A stretch of DNA of 35,366 bases from Pseudomonas sp. BN417 (GCF_029871205.1 NZ_SSOJ01000133.1:1-35366), one strand, 5' to 3'. Shown: positions 1 to 8,243, counted from the first letter of the stretch. Notes: generated by a model not told the origin, from the sequence alone. Numbers and translations: made by a program.

Positions 1-1901
1 TTGAGGTCGGCGATGTCCACGTTGCCGCGGGCGTCGCAGGCGGTCACCACCACGCGCATGCCGGCCATCTGGGCGGTGGCCGGGTTGGTGCCGTGGGCCG
101 AGGACGGGATCAGGCAGACATCCCGCTGCCCCTCGCCACGGCTGGCATGGTAGGCGCGGATGGCCAGCAGGCCGGCGTACTCGCCCTGGGAGCCCGCGTT
201 GGGCTGCAGGGAGACGGCGTCATAGCCGGTGGCCTGGCACAGCATGGCTTCCAGTTCGTTGGTCAGCTCCAGGTAGCCCTGGGACTGCTCGGCGGGGGCG
301 AAGGGATGCAGCGCGCCGAATTCAGGCCAGGTGATGGGGATCATCTCGCTGGCGGCGTTGAGCTTCATGGTGCAGGAGCCGAGCGGGATCATGGTCCGGT
401 CCAGGGCCAGGTCCTTGTCGGCCAGCTTGCGCAGGTAGCGCATCAGCTCGGTTTCCGAGTGATAGCGGTTGAACACTTCATGCTGGAGGAAGGGCGACTC
501 GCGCAGCAGCTCCAGGGGCAGGCAATCGCCGGTGCTGACGGCGAGGGCCGCGAAGTCCGGCAGGGCCTGGCCATCGCCTGCGAACACCCCCCAGAGCGCC
601 TCGACGCTGGCCTGGTCGCAGGTTTCGTCCATCGACACACCGACGCGCACCTCGTCCAGCACGCGCAGGTTGATGCGGGCCGCGTGGGCGGCGGCATGCA
701 GCTCATCCACCGGGCGGGCGGTGACGATGCTCAGGGTATCGAAGAAGTGGTACTGCTCCACCCGGTGGCCGAGCTGCGCCAGGCCCTGGGCCAGGATCGA
801 CGTCAGCCGGTGCACGCGCCGGGCGATGCCGGCCAGGCCCTGCGGGCCGTGGTAGACGGCGTACATGCTGGCGATGTTGGCCAGCAGCACCTGGGCGGTG
901 CAGATGTTGCTGGTGGCCTTCTCGCGGCGGATGTGCTGTTCGCGGGTCTGCATGGCCAGGCGCAGGGCCGGCTTGCCGTGGCGGTCGATGGAGATGCCGA
1001 CCAGGCGGCCCGGCATGTCGCGCTTGAAGGCGTCGCGGGTGGCGAAGTAGGCCGCGTGTGGGCCGCCGAAGCCCAGCGGCACGCCGAAGCGCTGGGCGCT
1101 GCCGAGCACCAGGTCGGCGCCGAATTCGCCGGGCGGGGTCAGCAAGGTCAGGGCCAGCAGGTCGGCGGCTACTGCCACCAGGGCGCCGGCCCCATGGGCG
1201 CGCTGCACCAGGGCGCGGTGGTCCGGCACATCGCCAGTGCTGGCGGGATATTGCAGCAGCAGGCCGAAGTAGCCGGACAGGTCGCTCAGTTCGGCTTCCT
1301 CGCCTATCACCACTTCGATCCCCAGGGGCTCGGCACGGGTGCGCAGCACATCGAGGGTCTGCGGGTGGCAATGGCTGGAAGCGAAGAAAGCTGGCGCCTT
1401 GTTCTTCGCCAGGCGCTTGCAGAAGGTCATGGCTTCGGCGGCAGCGGTGGCTTCGTCGAGCAGGGAGGCGTTGGCGATCTCCATGCCGGTGAGGTCGCTG
1501 ACCAGGGTCTGGAAGTTCAGCAGCGCCTCCAGGCGGCCCTGGGAGATTTCTGGCTGGTAGGGGGTGTAGGCGGTGTACCAGGCCGGGTTTTCCAGCAGGT
1601 TGCGCAGGATCGGCGTCGGCGTGTGGCAGGGGTAGTAGCCCTGACCGATATGGTTCCTGAACAGCTGGTTCTTCGCGGCAATGGCCTTGATCGCGGCGAG
1701 GGCCTCGGCCTCGCCCTGCCCGGCTGGCAGGTCGAGCACGCTGGTGCCCTTGATGCTCTCGGGGATGACGCTGGCCATCAGCGCGTCCAGGGAGTCATGG
1801 CCGGTCAGCGCCAGCATGGCGGTGATGTCCGCGTCACGCGGGCCGATATGGCGGGCGATGAACTCGTTGTCCGTACCCAGGGGGATATGTGCTCTGGTCA
1901 T
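1..1901 (-). CDS. gcvP: Glycine dehydrogenase (decarboxylating), P protein, partial
   Basis: P protein of the glycine cleavage system. It decarboxylates glycine with pyridoxal phosphate and passes the aminomethyl group to the lipoyl arm of GcvH. About 633 residues are present; the C-terminal third, with the PLP lysine, lies beyond the left edge (family length about 950). Reading from the ATG at 1901, the protein starts [14 protein letters not shown]. It contains the conserved [35 protein letters not shown] and [12 protein letters not shown] blocks, and [16 protein letters not shown] close to the edge. It follows gcvH by 13 bp, so the two are one transcription unit read from the sigma-54 promoter at 2354-2370. 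In related pseudomonads glyA, sdaA and gcvT follow; that part is not visible. Confidence 0.97.
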   Translation of the reverse strand, partial: MTRAHIPLGTDNEFIARHIGPRDADITAMLALTGHDSLDALMASVIPESIKGTSVLDLPAGQGEAEALAAIKAIAAKNQLFRNHIGQGYYPCHTPTPILRNLLENPAWYTAYTPYQPEISQGRLEALLNFQTLVSDLTGMEIANASLLDEATAAAEAMTFCKRLAKNKAPAFFASSHCHPQTLDVLRTRAEPLGIEVVIGEEAELSDLSGYFGLLLQYPASTGDVPDHRALVQRAHGAGALVAVAADLLALTLLTPPGEFGADLVLGSAQRFGVPLGFGGPHAAYFATRDAFKRDMPGRLVGISIDRHGKPALRLAMQTREQHIRREKATSNICTAQVLLANIASMYAVYHGPQGLAGIARRVHRLTSILAQGLAQLGHRVEQYHFFDTLSIVTARPVDELHAAAHAARINLRVLDEVRVGVSMDETCDQASVEALWGVFAGDGQALPDFAALAVSTGDCLPLELLRESPFLQHEVFNRYHSETELMRYLRKLADKDLALDRTMIPLGSCTMKLNAASEMIPITWPEFGALHPFAPAEQSQGYLELTNELEAMLCQATGYDAVSLQPNAGSQGEYAGLLAIRAYHASRGEGQRDVCLIPSSAHGTNPATAQMAGMRVVVTACDARGNVDIADL

Positions 1902-1914
1902 GGCGGCACCCGGC

Positions 1915-2292
1915 TCAGGCGTTGTCGGCGAGGAAGGCGTCGTAACCGGCCTGGTCCATCAGGCTGGCGAAGGCTTCGGGATTGTCCGGACGGATGCGGA
2001 AGAACCAGCCATCGCCCATGGGCGCCTCGTTGACCAGCTCGGGGTTGTCGGCCAGGGCCTGGTTCACTTCCAGCACTTCGCCGGTCAGCGGCATGGTGAT
2101 GTTGCTGGCGGCCTTCACCGATTCCAGCACCGCGACTTCCTGCCCCTCGTCGTAGCGGCCAGCATCCGGCAGCTGGACGAACACCACGTCGCCCAAGGCT
2201 TCCTGAGCGAAGCTGGTGATACCGACGGTCAGTTCGCCGGATGCTTCAACGCGCAGCCATTCGTGCTCGGGGGTAAAACGCAGAGTGCTCAT
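1915..2292 (-). CDS. gcvH: Glycine cleavage system H protein
   Basis: Lipoyl carrier that shuttles the aminomethyl group between the P, T and L proteins of glycine cleavage. It has 125 residues, the usual family size. The lipoyl-lysine motif ESVKAASN places the modified Lys at residue 60. N-terminal FTPEHEWL and C-terminal DGWFFRIRP blocks are also family-typical. The ATG at 2292 is chosen because AGAGGAAG lies just upstream; the reading frame stays open to 2451, but the extension is not H-protein-like. It is the first gene after the sigma-54 promoter, with a leader of roughly 50 nt. Expression is probably glycine-induced through GcsR, by analogy with P. aeruginosa. Confidence 0.97.
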   Translation of the reverse strand: MSTLRFTPEHEWLRVEASGELTVGITSFAQEALGDVVFVQLPDAGRYDEGQEVAVLESVKAASNITMPLTGEVLEVNQALADNPELVNEAPMGDGWFFRIRPDNPEAFASLMDQAGYDAFLADNA

Positions 2293-2353
2293 GGATCTTC
2301 CTCTTGTTATCAGGTGGGGTCCCGAGCGTTTCGGGCTCGGCTGATGGAACAAG

Positions 2354-2370
2354 AGCAAGGGCAGTGCCAA
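2354..2370 (-). promoter_or_regulatory. Sigma-54 (-24/-12) promoter of gcvHP
   Basis: Read on the minus strand the sequence is TTGGCACTGCCCTTGCT. It matches the sigma-54 pattern TGGCAC-N5-TTGC, with GG at 2368-2367 and GC at 2356-2355. The predicted start of transcription is near 2343, about 50 nt before the gcvH ATG. A sigma-54 promoter fits the adjacent gcsR gene, whose product carries the GAFTGA sigma-54 contact motif. Confidence 0.85.
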
Positions 2371-2432
2371 CTTTAAAAAATACTTATAAATCAAATAGTT
2401 GGTTAACTTTTCACAAAATGGCCCCGTTGTTT

Positions 2433-2450
2433 TGGAGCGATATCGCTCCA
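2433..2450. repeat. 18-bp perfect palindrome TGGAGCGATATCGCTCCA
   Basis: A perfect palindrome between the gcvH promoter and the gcsR terminator. A near-identical copy lies at 2517-2534. Intergenic GGAGCGA...TCGCTCC palindromes are, from memory, common in pseudomonads, so this may be a dispersed repeat rather than an operator. Confidence 0.6.
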
Positions 2451-2486
2451 CCCAGGCAAAGCCCTTGTAGCAGCCCCGAACAGGAA

Positions 2487-2507
2487 AAGCCCCGGAATCC
2501 GGGGCTT
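2487..2507 (-). terminator. Rho-independent terminator of gcsR
   Basis: The arms AAGCCCCGGA and TCCGGGGCTT form a GC-rich hairpin. On the minus strand it is followed by TTTTCC. It lies about 115 bp past the gcsR stop and upstream of the gcvHP promoter, so it separates the regulator transcript from the gcv operon. Confidence 0.7.
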
Positions 2508-2516
2508 ACAGAGGAC

Positions 2517-2534
2517 TGGAGCGAAATCGCTCCA
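2517..2534. repeat. 18-bp near-palindrome TGGAGCGAAATCGCTCCA
   Basis: Second copy of the element at 2433-2450, differing at one central base. It ends 1 bp before the candidate GcsR site at 2536-2553. The two copies bracket the gcsR terminator. Confidence 0.6.
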
Positions 2535-2535
2535 A

Positions 2536-2553
2536 CGGAACGTAATCGAACCG
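2536..2553 (-). promoter_or_regulatory. Candidate GcsR binding site upstream of gcvHP
   Basis: On the minus strand the sequence is CGGTTCG-ATTA-CGTTCCG. From memory, the P. aeruginosa GcsR site is TGTAACG-N4-CGTTCCG, so the right half matches exactly, the spacer is right and the left half is degenerate. It lies about 200 bp upstream of the predicted start site, a normal distance for a sigma-54 enhancer. I found only one clear copy, whereas tandem sites are described in P. aeruginosa. Confidence 0.55.
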
Positions 2554-2621
2554 AGGTACTGGGTGGGGGGGTGATGCTTGTGGGGACGGGTTGTTGTGGA
2601 AAAGCGGTTCCGGGCCCCGCC

Positions 2622-4145
2622 TCAGCGCGAAATTCCGTACTTGCGCAGCCGCTGCCCAATCGCCGTATGGGAAGTATTCAGCCGCGCCGCCAGTTGCCGG
2701 GTGGAGGGAAAGACCGCGTAGAGGCGCTGCAACAGGTCCTTCTCGAACCCCTGGACAGCCTCCTCCAGGCTGGTGATGTCCAAGGGATCGGCCTCCCGGG
2801 TGCTGAGGGCGGTGCCGGCCAGTTCCAGGCTGTCGCAGTCGATCAGTTCCCCCTCGCTGATGGCGGCGGCGCGGAAGATCACGTTCTGCAACTGGCGTAC
2901 GTTACCCGACCAGCGATTGCCCAGCAGCACCGGGTGGGTGGCCGGGGCCAGGCGGCAGGGCGGGCGCTGAATCTGTGCGCAGGCCTGGCGCAGGAAATGT
3001 TCGGCGAGCAGGAGGATGTCCTGCCCACGCTCGCGCAGGGGCGGCACCATCAGGTTGAGCACGTTGAGGCGGTAGTAGAGGTCTTCGCGGAAGCTGCCCT
3101 CCCCCACCATGCGCTCCAGGTTGCGGTGGGTGGCGCAGAGCACCCGCACGTTCACCTGCACCTCGCGGTCGCCACCGATACGGCGGAAGCAGCCATCGCT
3201 GAGAAAGCGCAGCAGCTTGGCCTGCAGGTAGGGCGACATCTCGCCCACCTCGTCGAGGAACACCGTACCGCTGTCGGCCAGCTCCAGCAGGCCCGGCTTG
3301 CCGCCGCGCTGGGCGCCGGTGAAGGCGCCGGCCGAATAGCCGAACAGCTCGCTCTCGGCCAGGCTCTCCGGCAGCGCCGCGCAGTTCAGCGCGAGAAAGG
3401 GGGCGTCTCGCCGCGCACTCATGGCGTGGCAGGCGCGCGCCACCAGTTCCTTGCCGGTGCCCGTTTCGCCCTGGATCAGCAGCGGCGCATCCAGGCTGGC
3501 CACCTTGCGCAACCGCGCCTTGAGGTCCTTGAGCACCGCCGACCTGCCGAGCAGCGCGTCCAGCCCTTCGGCGTGGTCGTGATGCAGGGAGGCCAGGCGT
3601 TCGCCGATGCGGCTCGGCGGGTAGAGGGTGAGCAGGCCACCCACCAGCGCATCCGCCCCGCCGCTGATGGGCGTGGCGTCCAGCAGCAGGGCCTGGCCCT
3701 GGAAACTCACCTCGCACATGGGCAGGCGGAAGCCCTTGTCGATCAGCCGCTGCGCCAGGTCCGCCTCGGCGAACAGGCTGGACAAGGGTTCCCCCGCCGG
3801 CTCGCGGCCATAGAGCCCGACCAGGGCCGGGTTGGCCAGCAGCACCTGTCCGCCGGGGTCCACCGCCAGGACCGGGTCGCTGACGGCGGCGAGCAAGGCG
3901 TCCAGCTGCAGGTGCCGGCGCTGGCCGGGGAGGATGTCCACCAGCTCCACCGCCTGTACGCCATCGACCCGTAGCAGGGCGTGGTGAAGTTCGTCCAGGA
4001 CGCCCCGGGACAAGGCCGGCGCGTCGATGTAGACGTTGGGCGGGATCATTTCCACCGCGTCCAGGTTGAGATTGCGCGCGCCGAGCAGCGCCAGGACTTC
4101 CTGGGTGATGCCGACGCGATCGATGAAGGTGACGTGGATTCGCAT
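2622..4145 (-). CDS. gcsR: TyrR-like sigma-54 enhancer-binding regulator of glycine cleavage (GcsR)
   Basis: Transcriptional activator of 507 residues. An N-terminal ACT domain (about 1-70) would bind the amino-acid signal and is followed by a PAS-like region (about 80-180). The AAA+ domain has Walker A GETGTGKE (226-233), an intact GAFTGA sigma-54 loop (273-278) and Walker B VFLDEVG (295-301). A Fis/TyrR-type helix-turn-helix closes the protein (about 480-505). The ATG at 4145 starts [12 protein letters not shown], the usual start of TyrR-family ACT domains; the frame is open further upstream, but that part is antisense to the next gene. Position beside a sigma-54-driven gcvHP operon matches GcsR of P. 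aeruginosa rather than PhhR. The assignment rests on context plus architecture. Confidence 0.88.
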   Translation of the reverse strand: MRIHVTFIDRVGITQEVLALLGARNLNLDAVEMIPPNVYIDAPALSRGVLDELHHALLRVDGVQAVELVDILPGQRRHLQLDALLAAVSDPVLAVDPGGQVLLANPALVGLYGREPAGEPLSSLFAEADLAQRLIDKGFRLPMCEVSFQGQALLLDATPISGGADALVGGLLTLYPPSRIGERLASLHHDHAEGLDALLGRSAVLKDLKARLRKVASLDAPLLIQGETGTGKELVARACHAMSARRDAPFLALNCAALPESLAESELFGYSAGAFTGAQRGGKPGLLELADSGTVFLDEVGEMSPYLQAKLLRFLSDGCFRRIGGDREVQVNVRVLCATHRNLERMVGEGSFREDLYYRLNVLNLMVPPLRERGQDILLLAEHFLRQACAQIQRPPCRLAPATHPVLLGNRWSGNVRQLQNVIFRAAAISEGELIDCDSLELAGTALSTREADPLDITSLEEAVQGFEKDLLQRLYAVFPSTRQLAARLNTSHTAIGQRLRKYGISR

Positions 4146-4162
4146 GGCGGGTCCCGGTGCGG

Positions 4163-5080
4163 TCAGTTCTGCGCGGCGATGGCGCGGGCGCAGTGCAGCA
4201 GTTCGTCGAGGAAGGCGCGCAGGATCAATGGCGGCGCCACGCCGCGGCGGGTGATGGTCTCGAAGGCCGAGAGCAGTTGCAGGCGGCCGGGCTCCAGGTG
4301 TTCCAGGTCGCCCGCCTCCACCCACTGCCGCGCATAGTGCTCGGGCAGGAATCCGGCATAGGCCCCCGAGAGGATCAACATGGCCTGGGCCTCGACGTTG
4401 TCGACCGTGGCGGCCGCCTGCTCCACACCCAGGGCTTGCAGGTCGCGATGCTGCAGGTAGCCGCGCGCCACCACGCGGCTGGCGGCGATGCGTTCCAGCA
4501 GGTCCGCCTTGGGCGCCTTGCTGCCGAACAGCGGGTGGTTGCGACCGCAGTAGAAGCCGTGGCGCTCCTGGTAGAGCGGCGCATAGGACAGCCCCGGGAC
4601 GCGGAACGGGAAATGCCCCACCGCCAGGTGCAGCCGGCCGTCCAGCACCCGTTCTTCCAGCTCGGCCGGGGTGCCGATGTAGACGTGCAGGTGGACCTCG
4701 TGGCCGCGCTGGACGAAACGCTGGGTGGTCTGCTTCAGCGGGCAGGCCGGATCGGTGATGGTGGTGTCGATCACCCCCAGGTTGAGGGTGCCGCTGACCT
4801 GGCGCTTGAGCACATCGGCATCCACGCAGAAATCCTCCACCGCGCCCAGCAGCCGCTGGGTGGCTTCGTGGATCGCCTGCCCCTGTTCGGTCAGGCGGAA
4901 GCCGCTGCGTCCGCGCTCGCAGAGCTTGACGCCGAGGCGCGTCTCCAGATGGCCCATCTGTTCGCTGATGGTGGACTGGGCGACGTTGAGGGCTGCCTGG
5001 GCGGCCGAGAAACCACCGCATTTGACGATGGTGTTGAAGACCCTGAGCAGCTTCAGGTCCACGTCGTGCAACTGGATCAT
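4163..5080 (-). CDS. LysR-family transcriptional regulator, divergent from a ureohydrolase
   Basis: LTTR of 305 residues, the normal length. The N-terminal winged helix-turn-helix (about 6-65) includes GGFSAAQAALNVAQSTISEQ. The effector-binding domain covers about 93-300. It ends 17 bp before gcsR on the same strand, so the two may be cotranscribed. Its start is 157 bp from the divergent ureohydrolase, the standard layout for an LTTR and its target. In P. aeruginosa guanidinobutyrase (gbuA) is likewise paired with a LysR gene (gbuR), but orthology cannot be shown here. The likely inducer is the ureohydrolase substrate. Confidence 0.9.
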   Translation of the reverse strand: MIQLHDVDLKLLRVFNTIVKCGGFSAAQAALNVAQSTISEQMGHLETRLGVKLCERGRSGFRLTEQGQAIHEATQRLLGAVEDFCVDADVLKRQVSGTLNLGVIDTTITDPACPLKQTTQRFVQRGHEVHLHVYIGTPAELEERVLDGRLHLAVGHFPFRVPGLSYAPLYQERHGFYCGRNHPLFGSKAPKADLLERIAASRVVARGYLQHRDLQALGVEQAAATVDNVEAQAMLILSGAYAGFLPEHYARQWVEAGDLEHLEPGRLQLLSAFETITRRGVAPPLILRAFLDELLHCARAIAAQN

Positions 5081-5105
5081 CCTGCACCTCGCGGGTAGCG
5101 ATTAC

Positions 5106-5120
5106 ATCGGTTTTAACGAT
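5106..5120. promoter_or_regulatory. Candidate LysR operator ATCGGTTTTAACGAT
   Basis: An interrupted palindrome (ATCG-N7-CGAT, 15 bp) in the intergenic region between the LysR gene and the divergent ureohydrolase. LysR regulators typically bind interrupted dyads of this size. It is the best candidate in the 157-bp gap but has no independent support. Confidence 0.35.
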
Positions 5121-5237
5121 TTGCGCATCGCATCATTGTCATTTTTCCAGGCGCGGGTAAAGCCCAGGATAGGCCCATGGTCGAGGAGCGAACACCTCGC
5201 CGGTCACCCTACAAGAACAAAGTGGAGACGCCTGAAA

Positions 5238-6212
5238 ATGTCCAGCAACAGCTATGAAAACGGCCGCCTGAACCTGCCCTTCGTGGGCCATTGCACCTTC
5301 GCCAAGTCCCCCGTCTGCCTTGACTGGGAGAAGCTGGATGCAGACGTGGCGGTGCTTGGCGCGCCCAATGACATGGGCACCCAGTGGCGCTCCGGCGCCC
5401 GTTTCGGACCGCGCGGCATCCGCGAGGCATCCACCCTGTTCTCCTTCGGTCACAGCGGTGCCTACGACTTCGAGGATGATGTGATGTACCTCCAGCAGGA
5501 GGATGTGCGCATCGTCGACGTCGGCGACGCCGACATCGTTCATACCGATATGAACACCAGCAACGCCAATATCGAATACGCCGTGCGCAAGCTGCTGGAC
5601 GCCGGCGCCATGCCGGTGGTGCTGGGCGGCGACCACTCGGTGCATGCGCCGGTAATGAAAGCCTTCGAGGGGCGCGGACCAATCCATATCATCCACTTCG
5701 ACGCCCACCTGGACTTCGTCGACGAGCGCCACGGCGTGCGTTACGGCCACGGCAACCCGCTGCGCCGCGCTTCGGAGATGGACCATATCGTCGGCATGAC
5801 CCAGATGGGCATCCGCAACGTGTCCTCCTCCAACCGCAGCGACTACAACGCCGCCCGCGAAGCCGGCTCGAACATCCTCTCGGTACGCGATGTGCGCCGC
5901 CTGGGCCGTGATGGTGTGCTGGACCTGATTCCCGAGTGCGAGTCCTACTACATCACCATCGACATCGACGGCTTCGATCCTTCCATCGCCCCCGGCACCG
6001 GCACCCCGAGCCATGGCGGCTTCCAGTACTACGAGGTGCTGGAGATCATCCAGGGCCTGGCCAACCGCTGCCAGGGACGCATCGTCGGCATGGACCTGGT
6101 GGAAGTGGCCCCGGCCTATGACCCCACCGGCATGACCTCGATCCTCGCGGCACAGCTGCTGATGAACAGCATCGGCTTCGTGTTCCACGCAAGGAAGCAG
6201 GCCAAGGGCTGA
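5238..6212 (+). CDS. Ureohydrolase (agmatinase/guanidinobutyrase-like), substrate unknown
   Basis: Binuclear metal hydrolase of 324 residues that should cleave a guanidino compound into urea and an amine or amino acid. Metal ligands are in GGDHS (His133), FDAHLD (Asp155, His157, Asp159) and DIDGFDP (Asp242, Asp244). A catalytic-type His171 lies in YGHGNPLRR and Glu289 in LVEVAP. The APGTGTP block is typical of the agmatinase branch. The ATG at 5238 follows GGAG at a fitting distance; the open frame upstream is only antisense to the LysR gene. Substrate could be agmatine, guanidinobutyrate, guanidinopropionate or guanidinoacetate. The neighbouring GcsR and glycine cleavage genes make a glycine-yielding substrate worth testing, but that is inference. 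Confidence 0.9.
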   Translation: MSSNSYENGRLNLPFVGHCTFAKSPVCLDWEKLDADVAVLGAPNDMGTQWRSGARFGPRGIREASTLFSFGHSGAYDFEDDVMYLQQEDVRIVDVGDADIVHTDMNTSNANIEYAVRKLLDAGAMPVVLGGDHSVHAPVMKAFEGRGPIHIIHFDAHLDFVDERHGVRYGHGNPLRRASEMDHIVGMTQMGIRNVSSSNRSDYNAAREAGSNILSVRDVRRLGRDGVLDLIPECESYYITIDIDGFDPSIAPGTGTPSHGGFQYYEVLEIIQGLANRCQGRIVGMDLVEVAPAYDPTGMTSILAAQLLMNSIGFVFHARKQAKG

Positions 6213-6240
6213 CGGCGCGCGGGAATCGCAGGGTCCAACC

Positions 6241-6304
6241 GTAGGGTGCGCCATGCGCACCGGGCAGCCCTCACCAGGGTTCCGGTGCGCGCAGCGCCCC
6301 CTAC
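6241..6304. repeat. Imperfect inverted repeat (GTAGGGTGCGCC family)
   Basis: The left arm begins GTAGGGTGCGCCATGCGCAC and the right arm ends GCGCAGCGCCCCCTAC. The arms pair imperfectly across a spacer of about 20 bp. It lies between the convergent ureohydrolase and SDR genes and could fold into a bidirectional hairpin. A single-arm relative is at 33030-33051, and further relatives occur elsewhere in the window. Confidence 0.65.
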
Positions 6305-6348
6305 GCCTGCCTCCCGCATGAGTTCGAGACTACAGATTCAATTCGCCC

Positions 6349-7107
6349 CTACAGGAACATCCCGCCCGAGGCTTCCACCCGCTGGCCGTTGATCCAGCGG
6401 CCGGCGTCGGAGAGCAGCATGGCCACTGCGCCGCCTATGTCCTCCGGCAGGCCGACGCGGCCCAGGGCGGTGTTGCCGGCGATGAAGGCGTTGACGTCAG
6501 CGTTGTCGCGCACCACCCCACCACCGAAGTCCGTCTCGATCGCTCCGGGCGCCAGCACGTTCACCGAGATGCCGCGCGCACCCAGTTCCTTGGCCTGGTA
6601 ACGGGTCAGCACTTCGATGCCGCCCTTCATCGCGGCGTAGGCCGCATAGCCTGGCAGGGCGAAGCGGGCAAGGCCGGTGGAGATATTCAGGATGCGCCCG
6701 CCATCGGCGATCAGCGGCAGCAGTTTCTGGGTAAGGAAGAAGGGTCCCTTGAGCTGGACGTTCACCAGCTGGTCGAACTGTTCCTCGGTGGTTTCGGCAA
6801 AGCTGGCGTGGATACCGATGCCGGCGTTGTTCACCAGGAAGTCGACGGTGTCACGGCCGAATTCGTTCTTCAGCAGGCGGCCGAGGCTCGCGACGAACGC
6901 GTCGAAGGTGGCGCATTTGCCCACGTCCAGCTGGAGCATGGCGGCGTGTCCGCCGAGGTCCATGATGTCGCGGCTGAGGGATTCCGCATCCTCCAGCTTG
7001 CTGTGGTAGGTGCCGATGATGTCGATGCCCTGGGCCGCCAGGTGCTGCGCCATGCTTTTACCGAGGCCGCGACTGGCGCCGGTGATGAGTGCGATCTTGC
7101 GGGTCAT
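6349..7107 (-). CDS. SDR-family NAD(P)-dependent oxidoreductase
   Basis: Classical short-chain dehydrogenase/reductase of 252 residues, probably cytosolic. Motifs are TGASRGLG (9-16) for cofactor binding, NNAG (93-96), catalytic Ser143 (NISTG) and Tyr157-x3-Lys161 (YAAMK). The C-terminal GRWINGQRVEASGGMFL is typical of FabG-like enzymes. The substrate cannot be read from sequence. It is divergent from a truncated LysR gene that may once have regulated it. Confidence 0.9.
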   Translation of the reverse strand: MTRKIALITGASRGLGKSMAQHLAAQGIDIIGTYHSKLEDAESLSRDIMDLGGHAAMLQLDVGKCATFDAFVASLGRLLKNEFGRDTVDFLVNNAGIGIHASFAETTEEQFDQLVNVQLKGPFFLTQKLLPLIADGGRILNISTGLARFALPGYAAYAAMKGGIEVLTRYQAKELGARGISVNVLAPGAIETDFGGGVVRDNADVNAFIAGNTALGRVGLPEDIGGAVAMLLSDAGRWINGQRVEASGGMFL

Positions 7108-7235
7108 TGCTGTGCTCCTGGTTGCAGGTGGTGGGGAGTGGTGAGGAGCTTATTGTCCGGATCACTACCGATAAATATGCTGTTACCGGAAGAACTGATC
7201 GCCCATTACGAACAATCCGGAGAAGCCCCGCACGG

Positions 7236-7514
7236 ATGAACAAGCTGGAGCTACTGAGAACCTTCGTACGGGTCAGCGAGCTGTCAAGTTTTACCCAGGC
7301 CGCCGACAGCCTGGGCCTGCCCCGCTCCACCGTGTCCGACCAGGTACAGGCCCTGGAGGAGCTGCTGGGCACGCGCCTGCTGCAGCGCACCACGCGCAAG
7401 GTCCAGGCGACCCAGGACGGCTTGCTGCTCTATGCCCACCGCCGCCTGCCGCGGCGGGTGCAGGCCTTCATGGGCTGGCTGGAGCAGCTGCTGCGCGAGG
7501 AAACCCACGTCTGA
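7236..7514 (+). pseudogene. LysR regulator remnant with in-frame internal deletion
   Basis: The encoded 92 residues start with a complete LysR DNA-binding head (MNKLELLRTFVRVSELSSF, helix-turn-helix to about residue 62). After DGLLLY the sequence jumps to LPRRVQAFMGWLEQLL, which resembles the extreme C-terminal tail of LysR proteins. The effector-binding domain, roughly 200 residues, is missing while the frame is kept. The gene is divergent from the SDR gene, the usual position of a cognate regulator. It may be a dead gene or a DNA-binding fragment. A real full-length LTTR has about 300 residues. Confidence 0.75.
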
Positions 7515-8130
7515 ATCCCGGGCGATTCAGTTGGCTATGTCTGCATTAAGGGTTGCTAGAACGTCTTGAGCCAAGCTGCTTATCGAGCGAGCTGCAAGTC
7601 CCTGTTTCGCCTCCCGGCGAGTCTCTTTTTTCAGTCGTCGGAATGCCGCCCACAAAAAAGAAACCAAAAACGCTTGCCCCTGCATCCGGAACTCGGCGTC
7701 CCCGTCTGGCTTCGCCAAACTTCCCTCGCTCCATCATTGCTCCGGGGGCCCGGCGTGAGGGGCCATCCCTGGCCCCGCACGCCTCTCGCGGCATCCATGC
7801 CGCCCGTCCCCCTGCGCAACGATTCCGCTCGGCCTCCTGACGGGGCGGAGTCGCTGCCCCACCTCTGCTGCACAGGTTCAGGCAATGAGCAGGCATCAGG
7901 ATTGCCGCGCCTTGTCAGGCGCGAGTCACCCCTCGCCCTCCGGGGCGAAGAGGCACGCTGTCGGAAGCACCGCTTCCGGTGCCGATGAGCGACTGAGCGC
8001 GCAGCGATCAGGCTGGGGCGCAGGGCGGGGGCCGGGGGAGAGGGATGTGCCAGGCAGGTGCGCAGGTCTGAAAGGTCCGTGCTAGACGCCTCTATTCGGT
8101 TCTGCAACAGCTAAAACAGCTAACGCAAAC
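7515..8130. other. Gene-free, hairpin-rich stretch
   Basis: I find no convincing gene here; the open frames lack family features and starts with ribosome sites. The stretch holds several exact stem-loops: TCTTTTTT/AAAAAAGA (7624-7631 with 7654-7661), GGGGCCA/TGGCCCC (7759-7776), CGCGCC/GGCGCG (7906-7923), TCGCCC/GGGCGA (7933-7948) and CGGAAGC/GCTTCCG (7962-7978). The last three are nearly back to back. It resembles dispersed non-coding elements of pseudomonad genomes, but that is from memory. Confidence 0.45.
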
Positions 8131-8222
8131 ATAGCCATTCAGTTGCCGGCGCTCCATGCGGAGCGTCCCGAGGCGAGGTGAGGAACGGCTCGAACAGAAG
8201 CTGCCCGGGAGGAGTCCGCGGA

Positions 8223-8243
8223 GGGCGAATTCGCTCGCGAATA
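8223..8243. repeat. Small GGCGAATTCGCTCGCGAA-type palindrome
   Basis: A short palindromic motif related to the two GGCGAATTCATTCGC elements at 26937 and 27076. It lies in the gap between the hairpin-rich stretch and the cold-shock gene. No function is evident. Confidence 0.4.

Noticed and set aside
93-2033. A 646-codon open frame on the plus strand over gcvP and gcvH
   Set aside because: It is antisense to two conserved genes, rich in Gly/Ala/Gln as expected from the complementary strand of high-GC codons, and has no family features.
2304-3974. A 556-codon open frame on the plus strand across gcsR
   Set aside because: It is antisense to the ACT-AAA+-HTH regulator, whose motifs are all intact.
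7906-7978. The run of stem-loops as a CRISPR array or integron site
   Set aside because: The stems differ in sequence, there are no regular spacers, and no cas or integrase gene is nearby.
7566-7988. A 140-codon open frame in the gap before the cold-shock gene
   Set aside because: No ribosome site, no family pattern, and other frames there are equally open. The stretch is better explained as a structured non-coding element.
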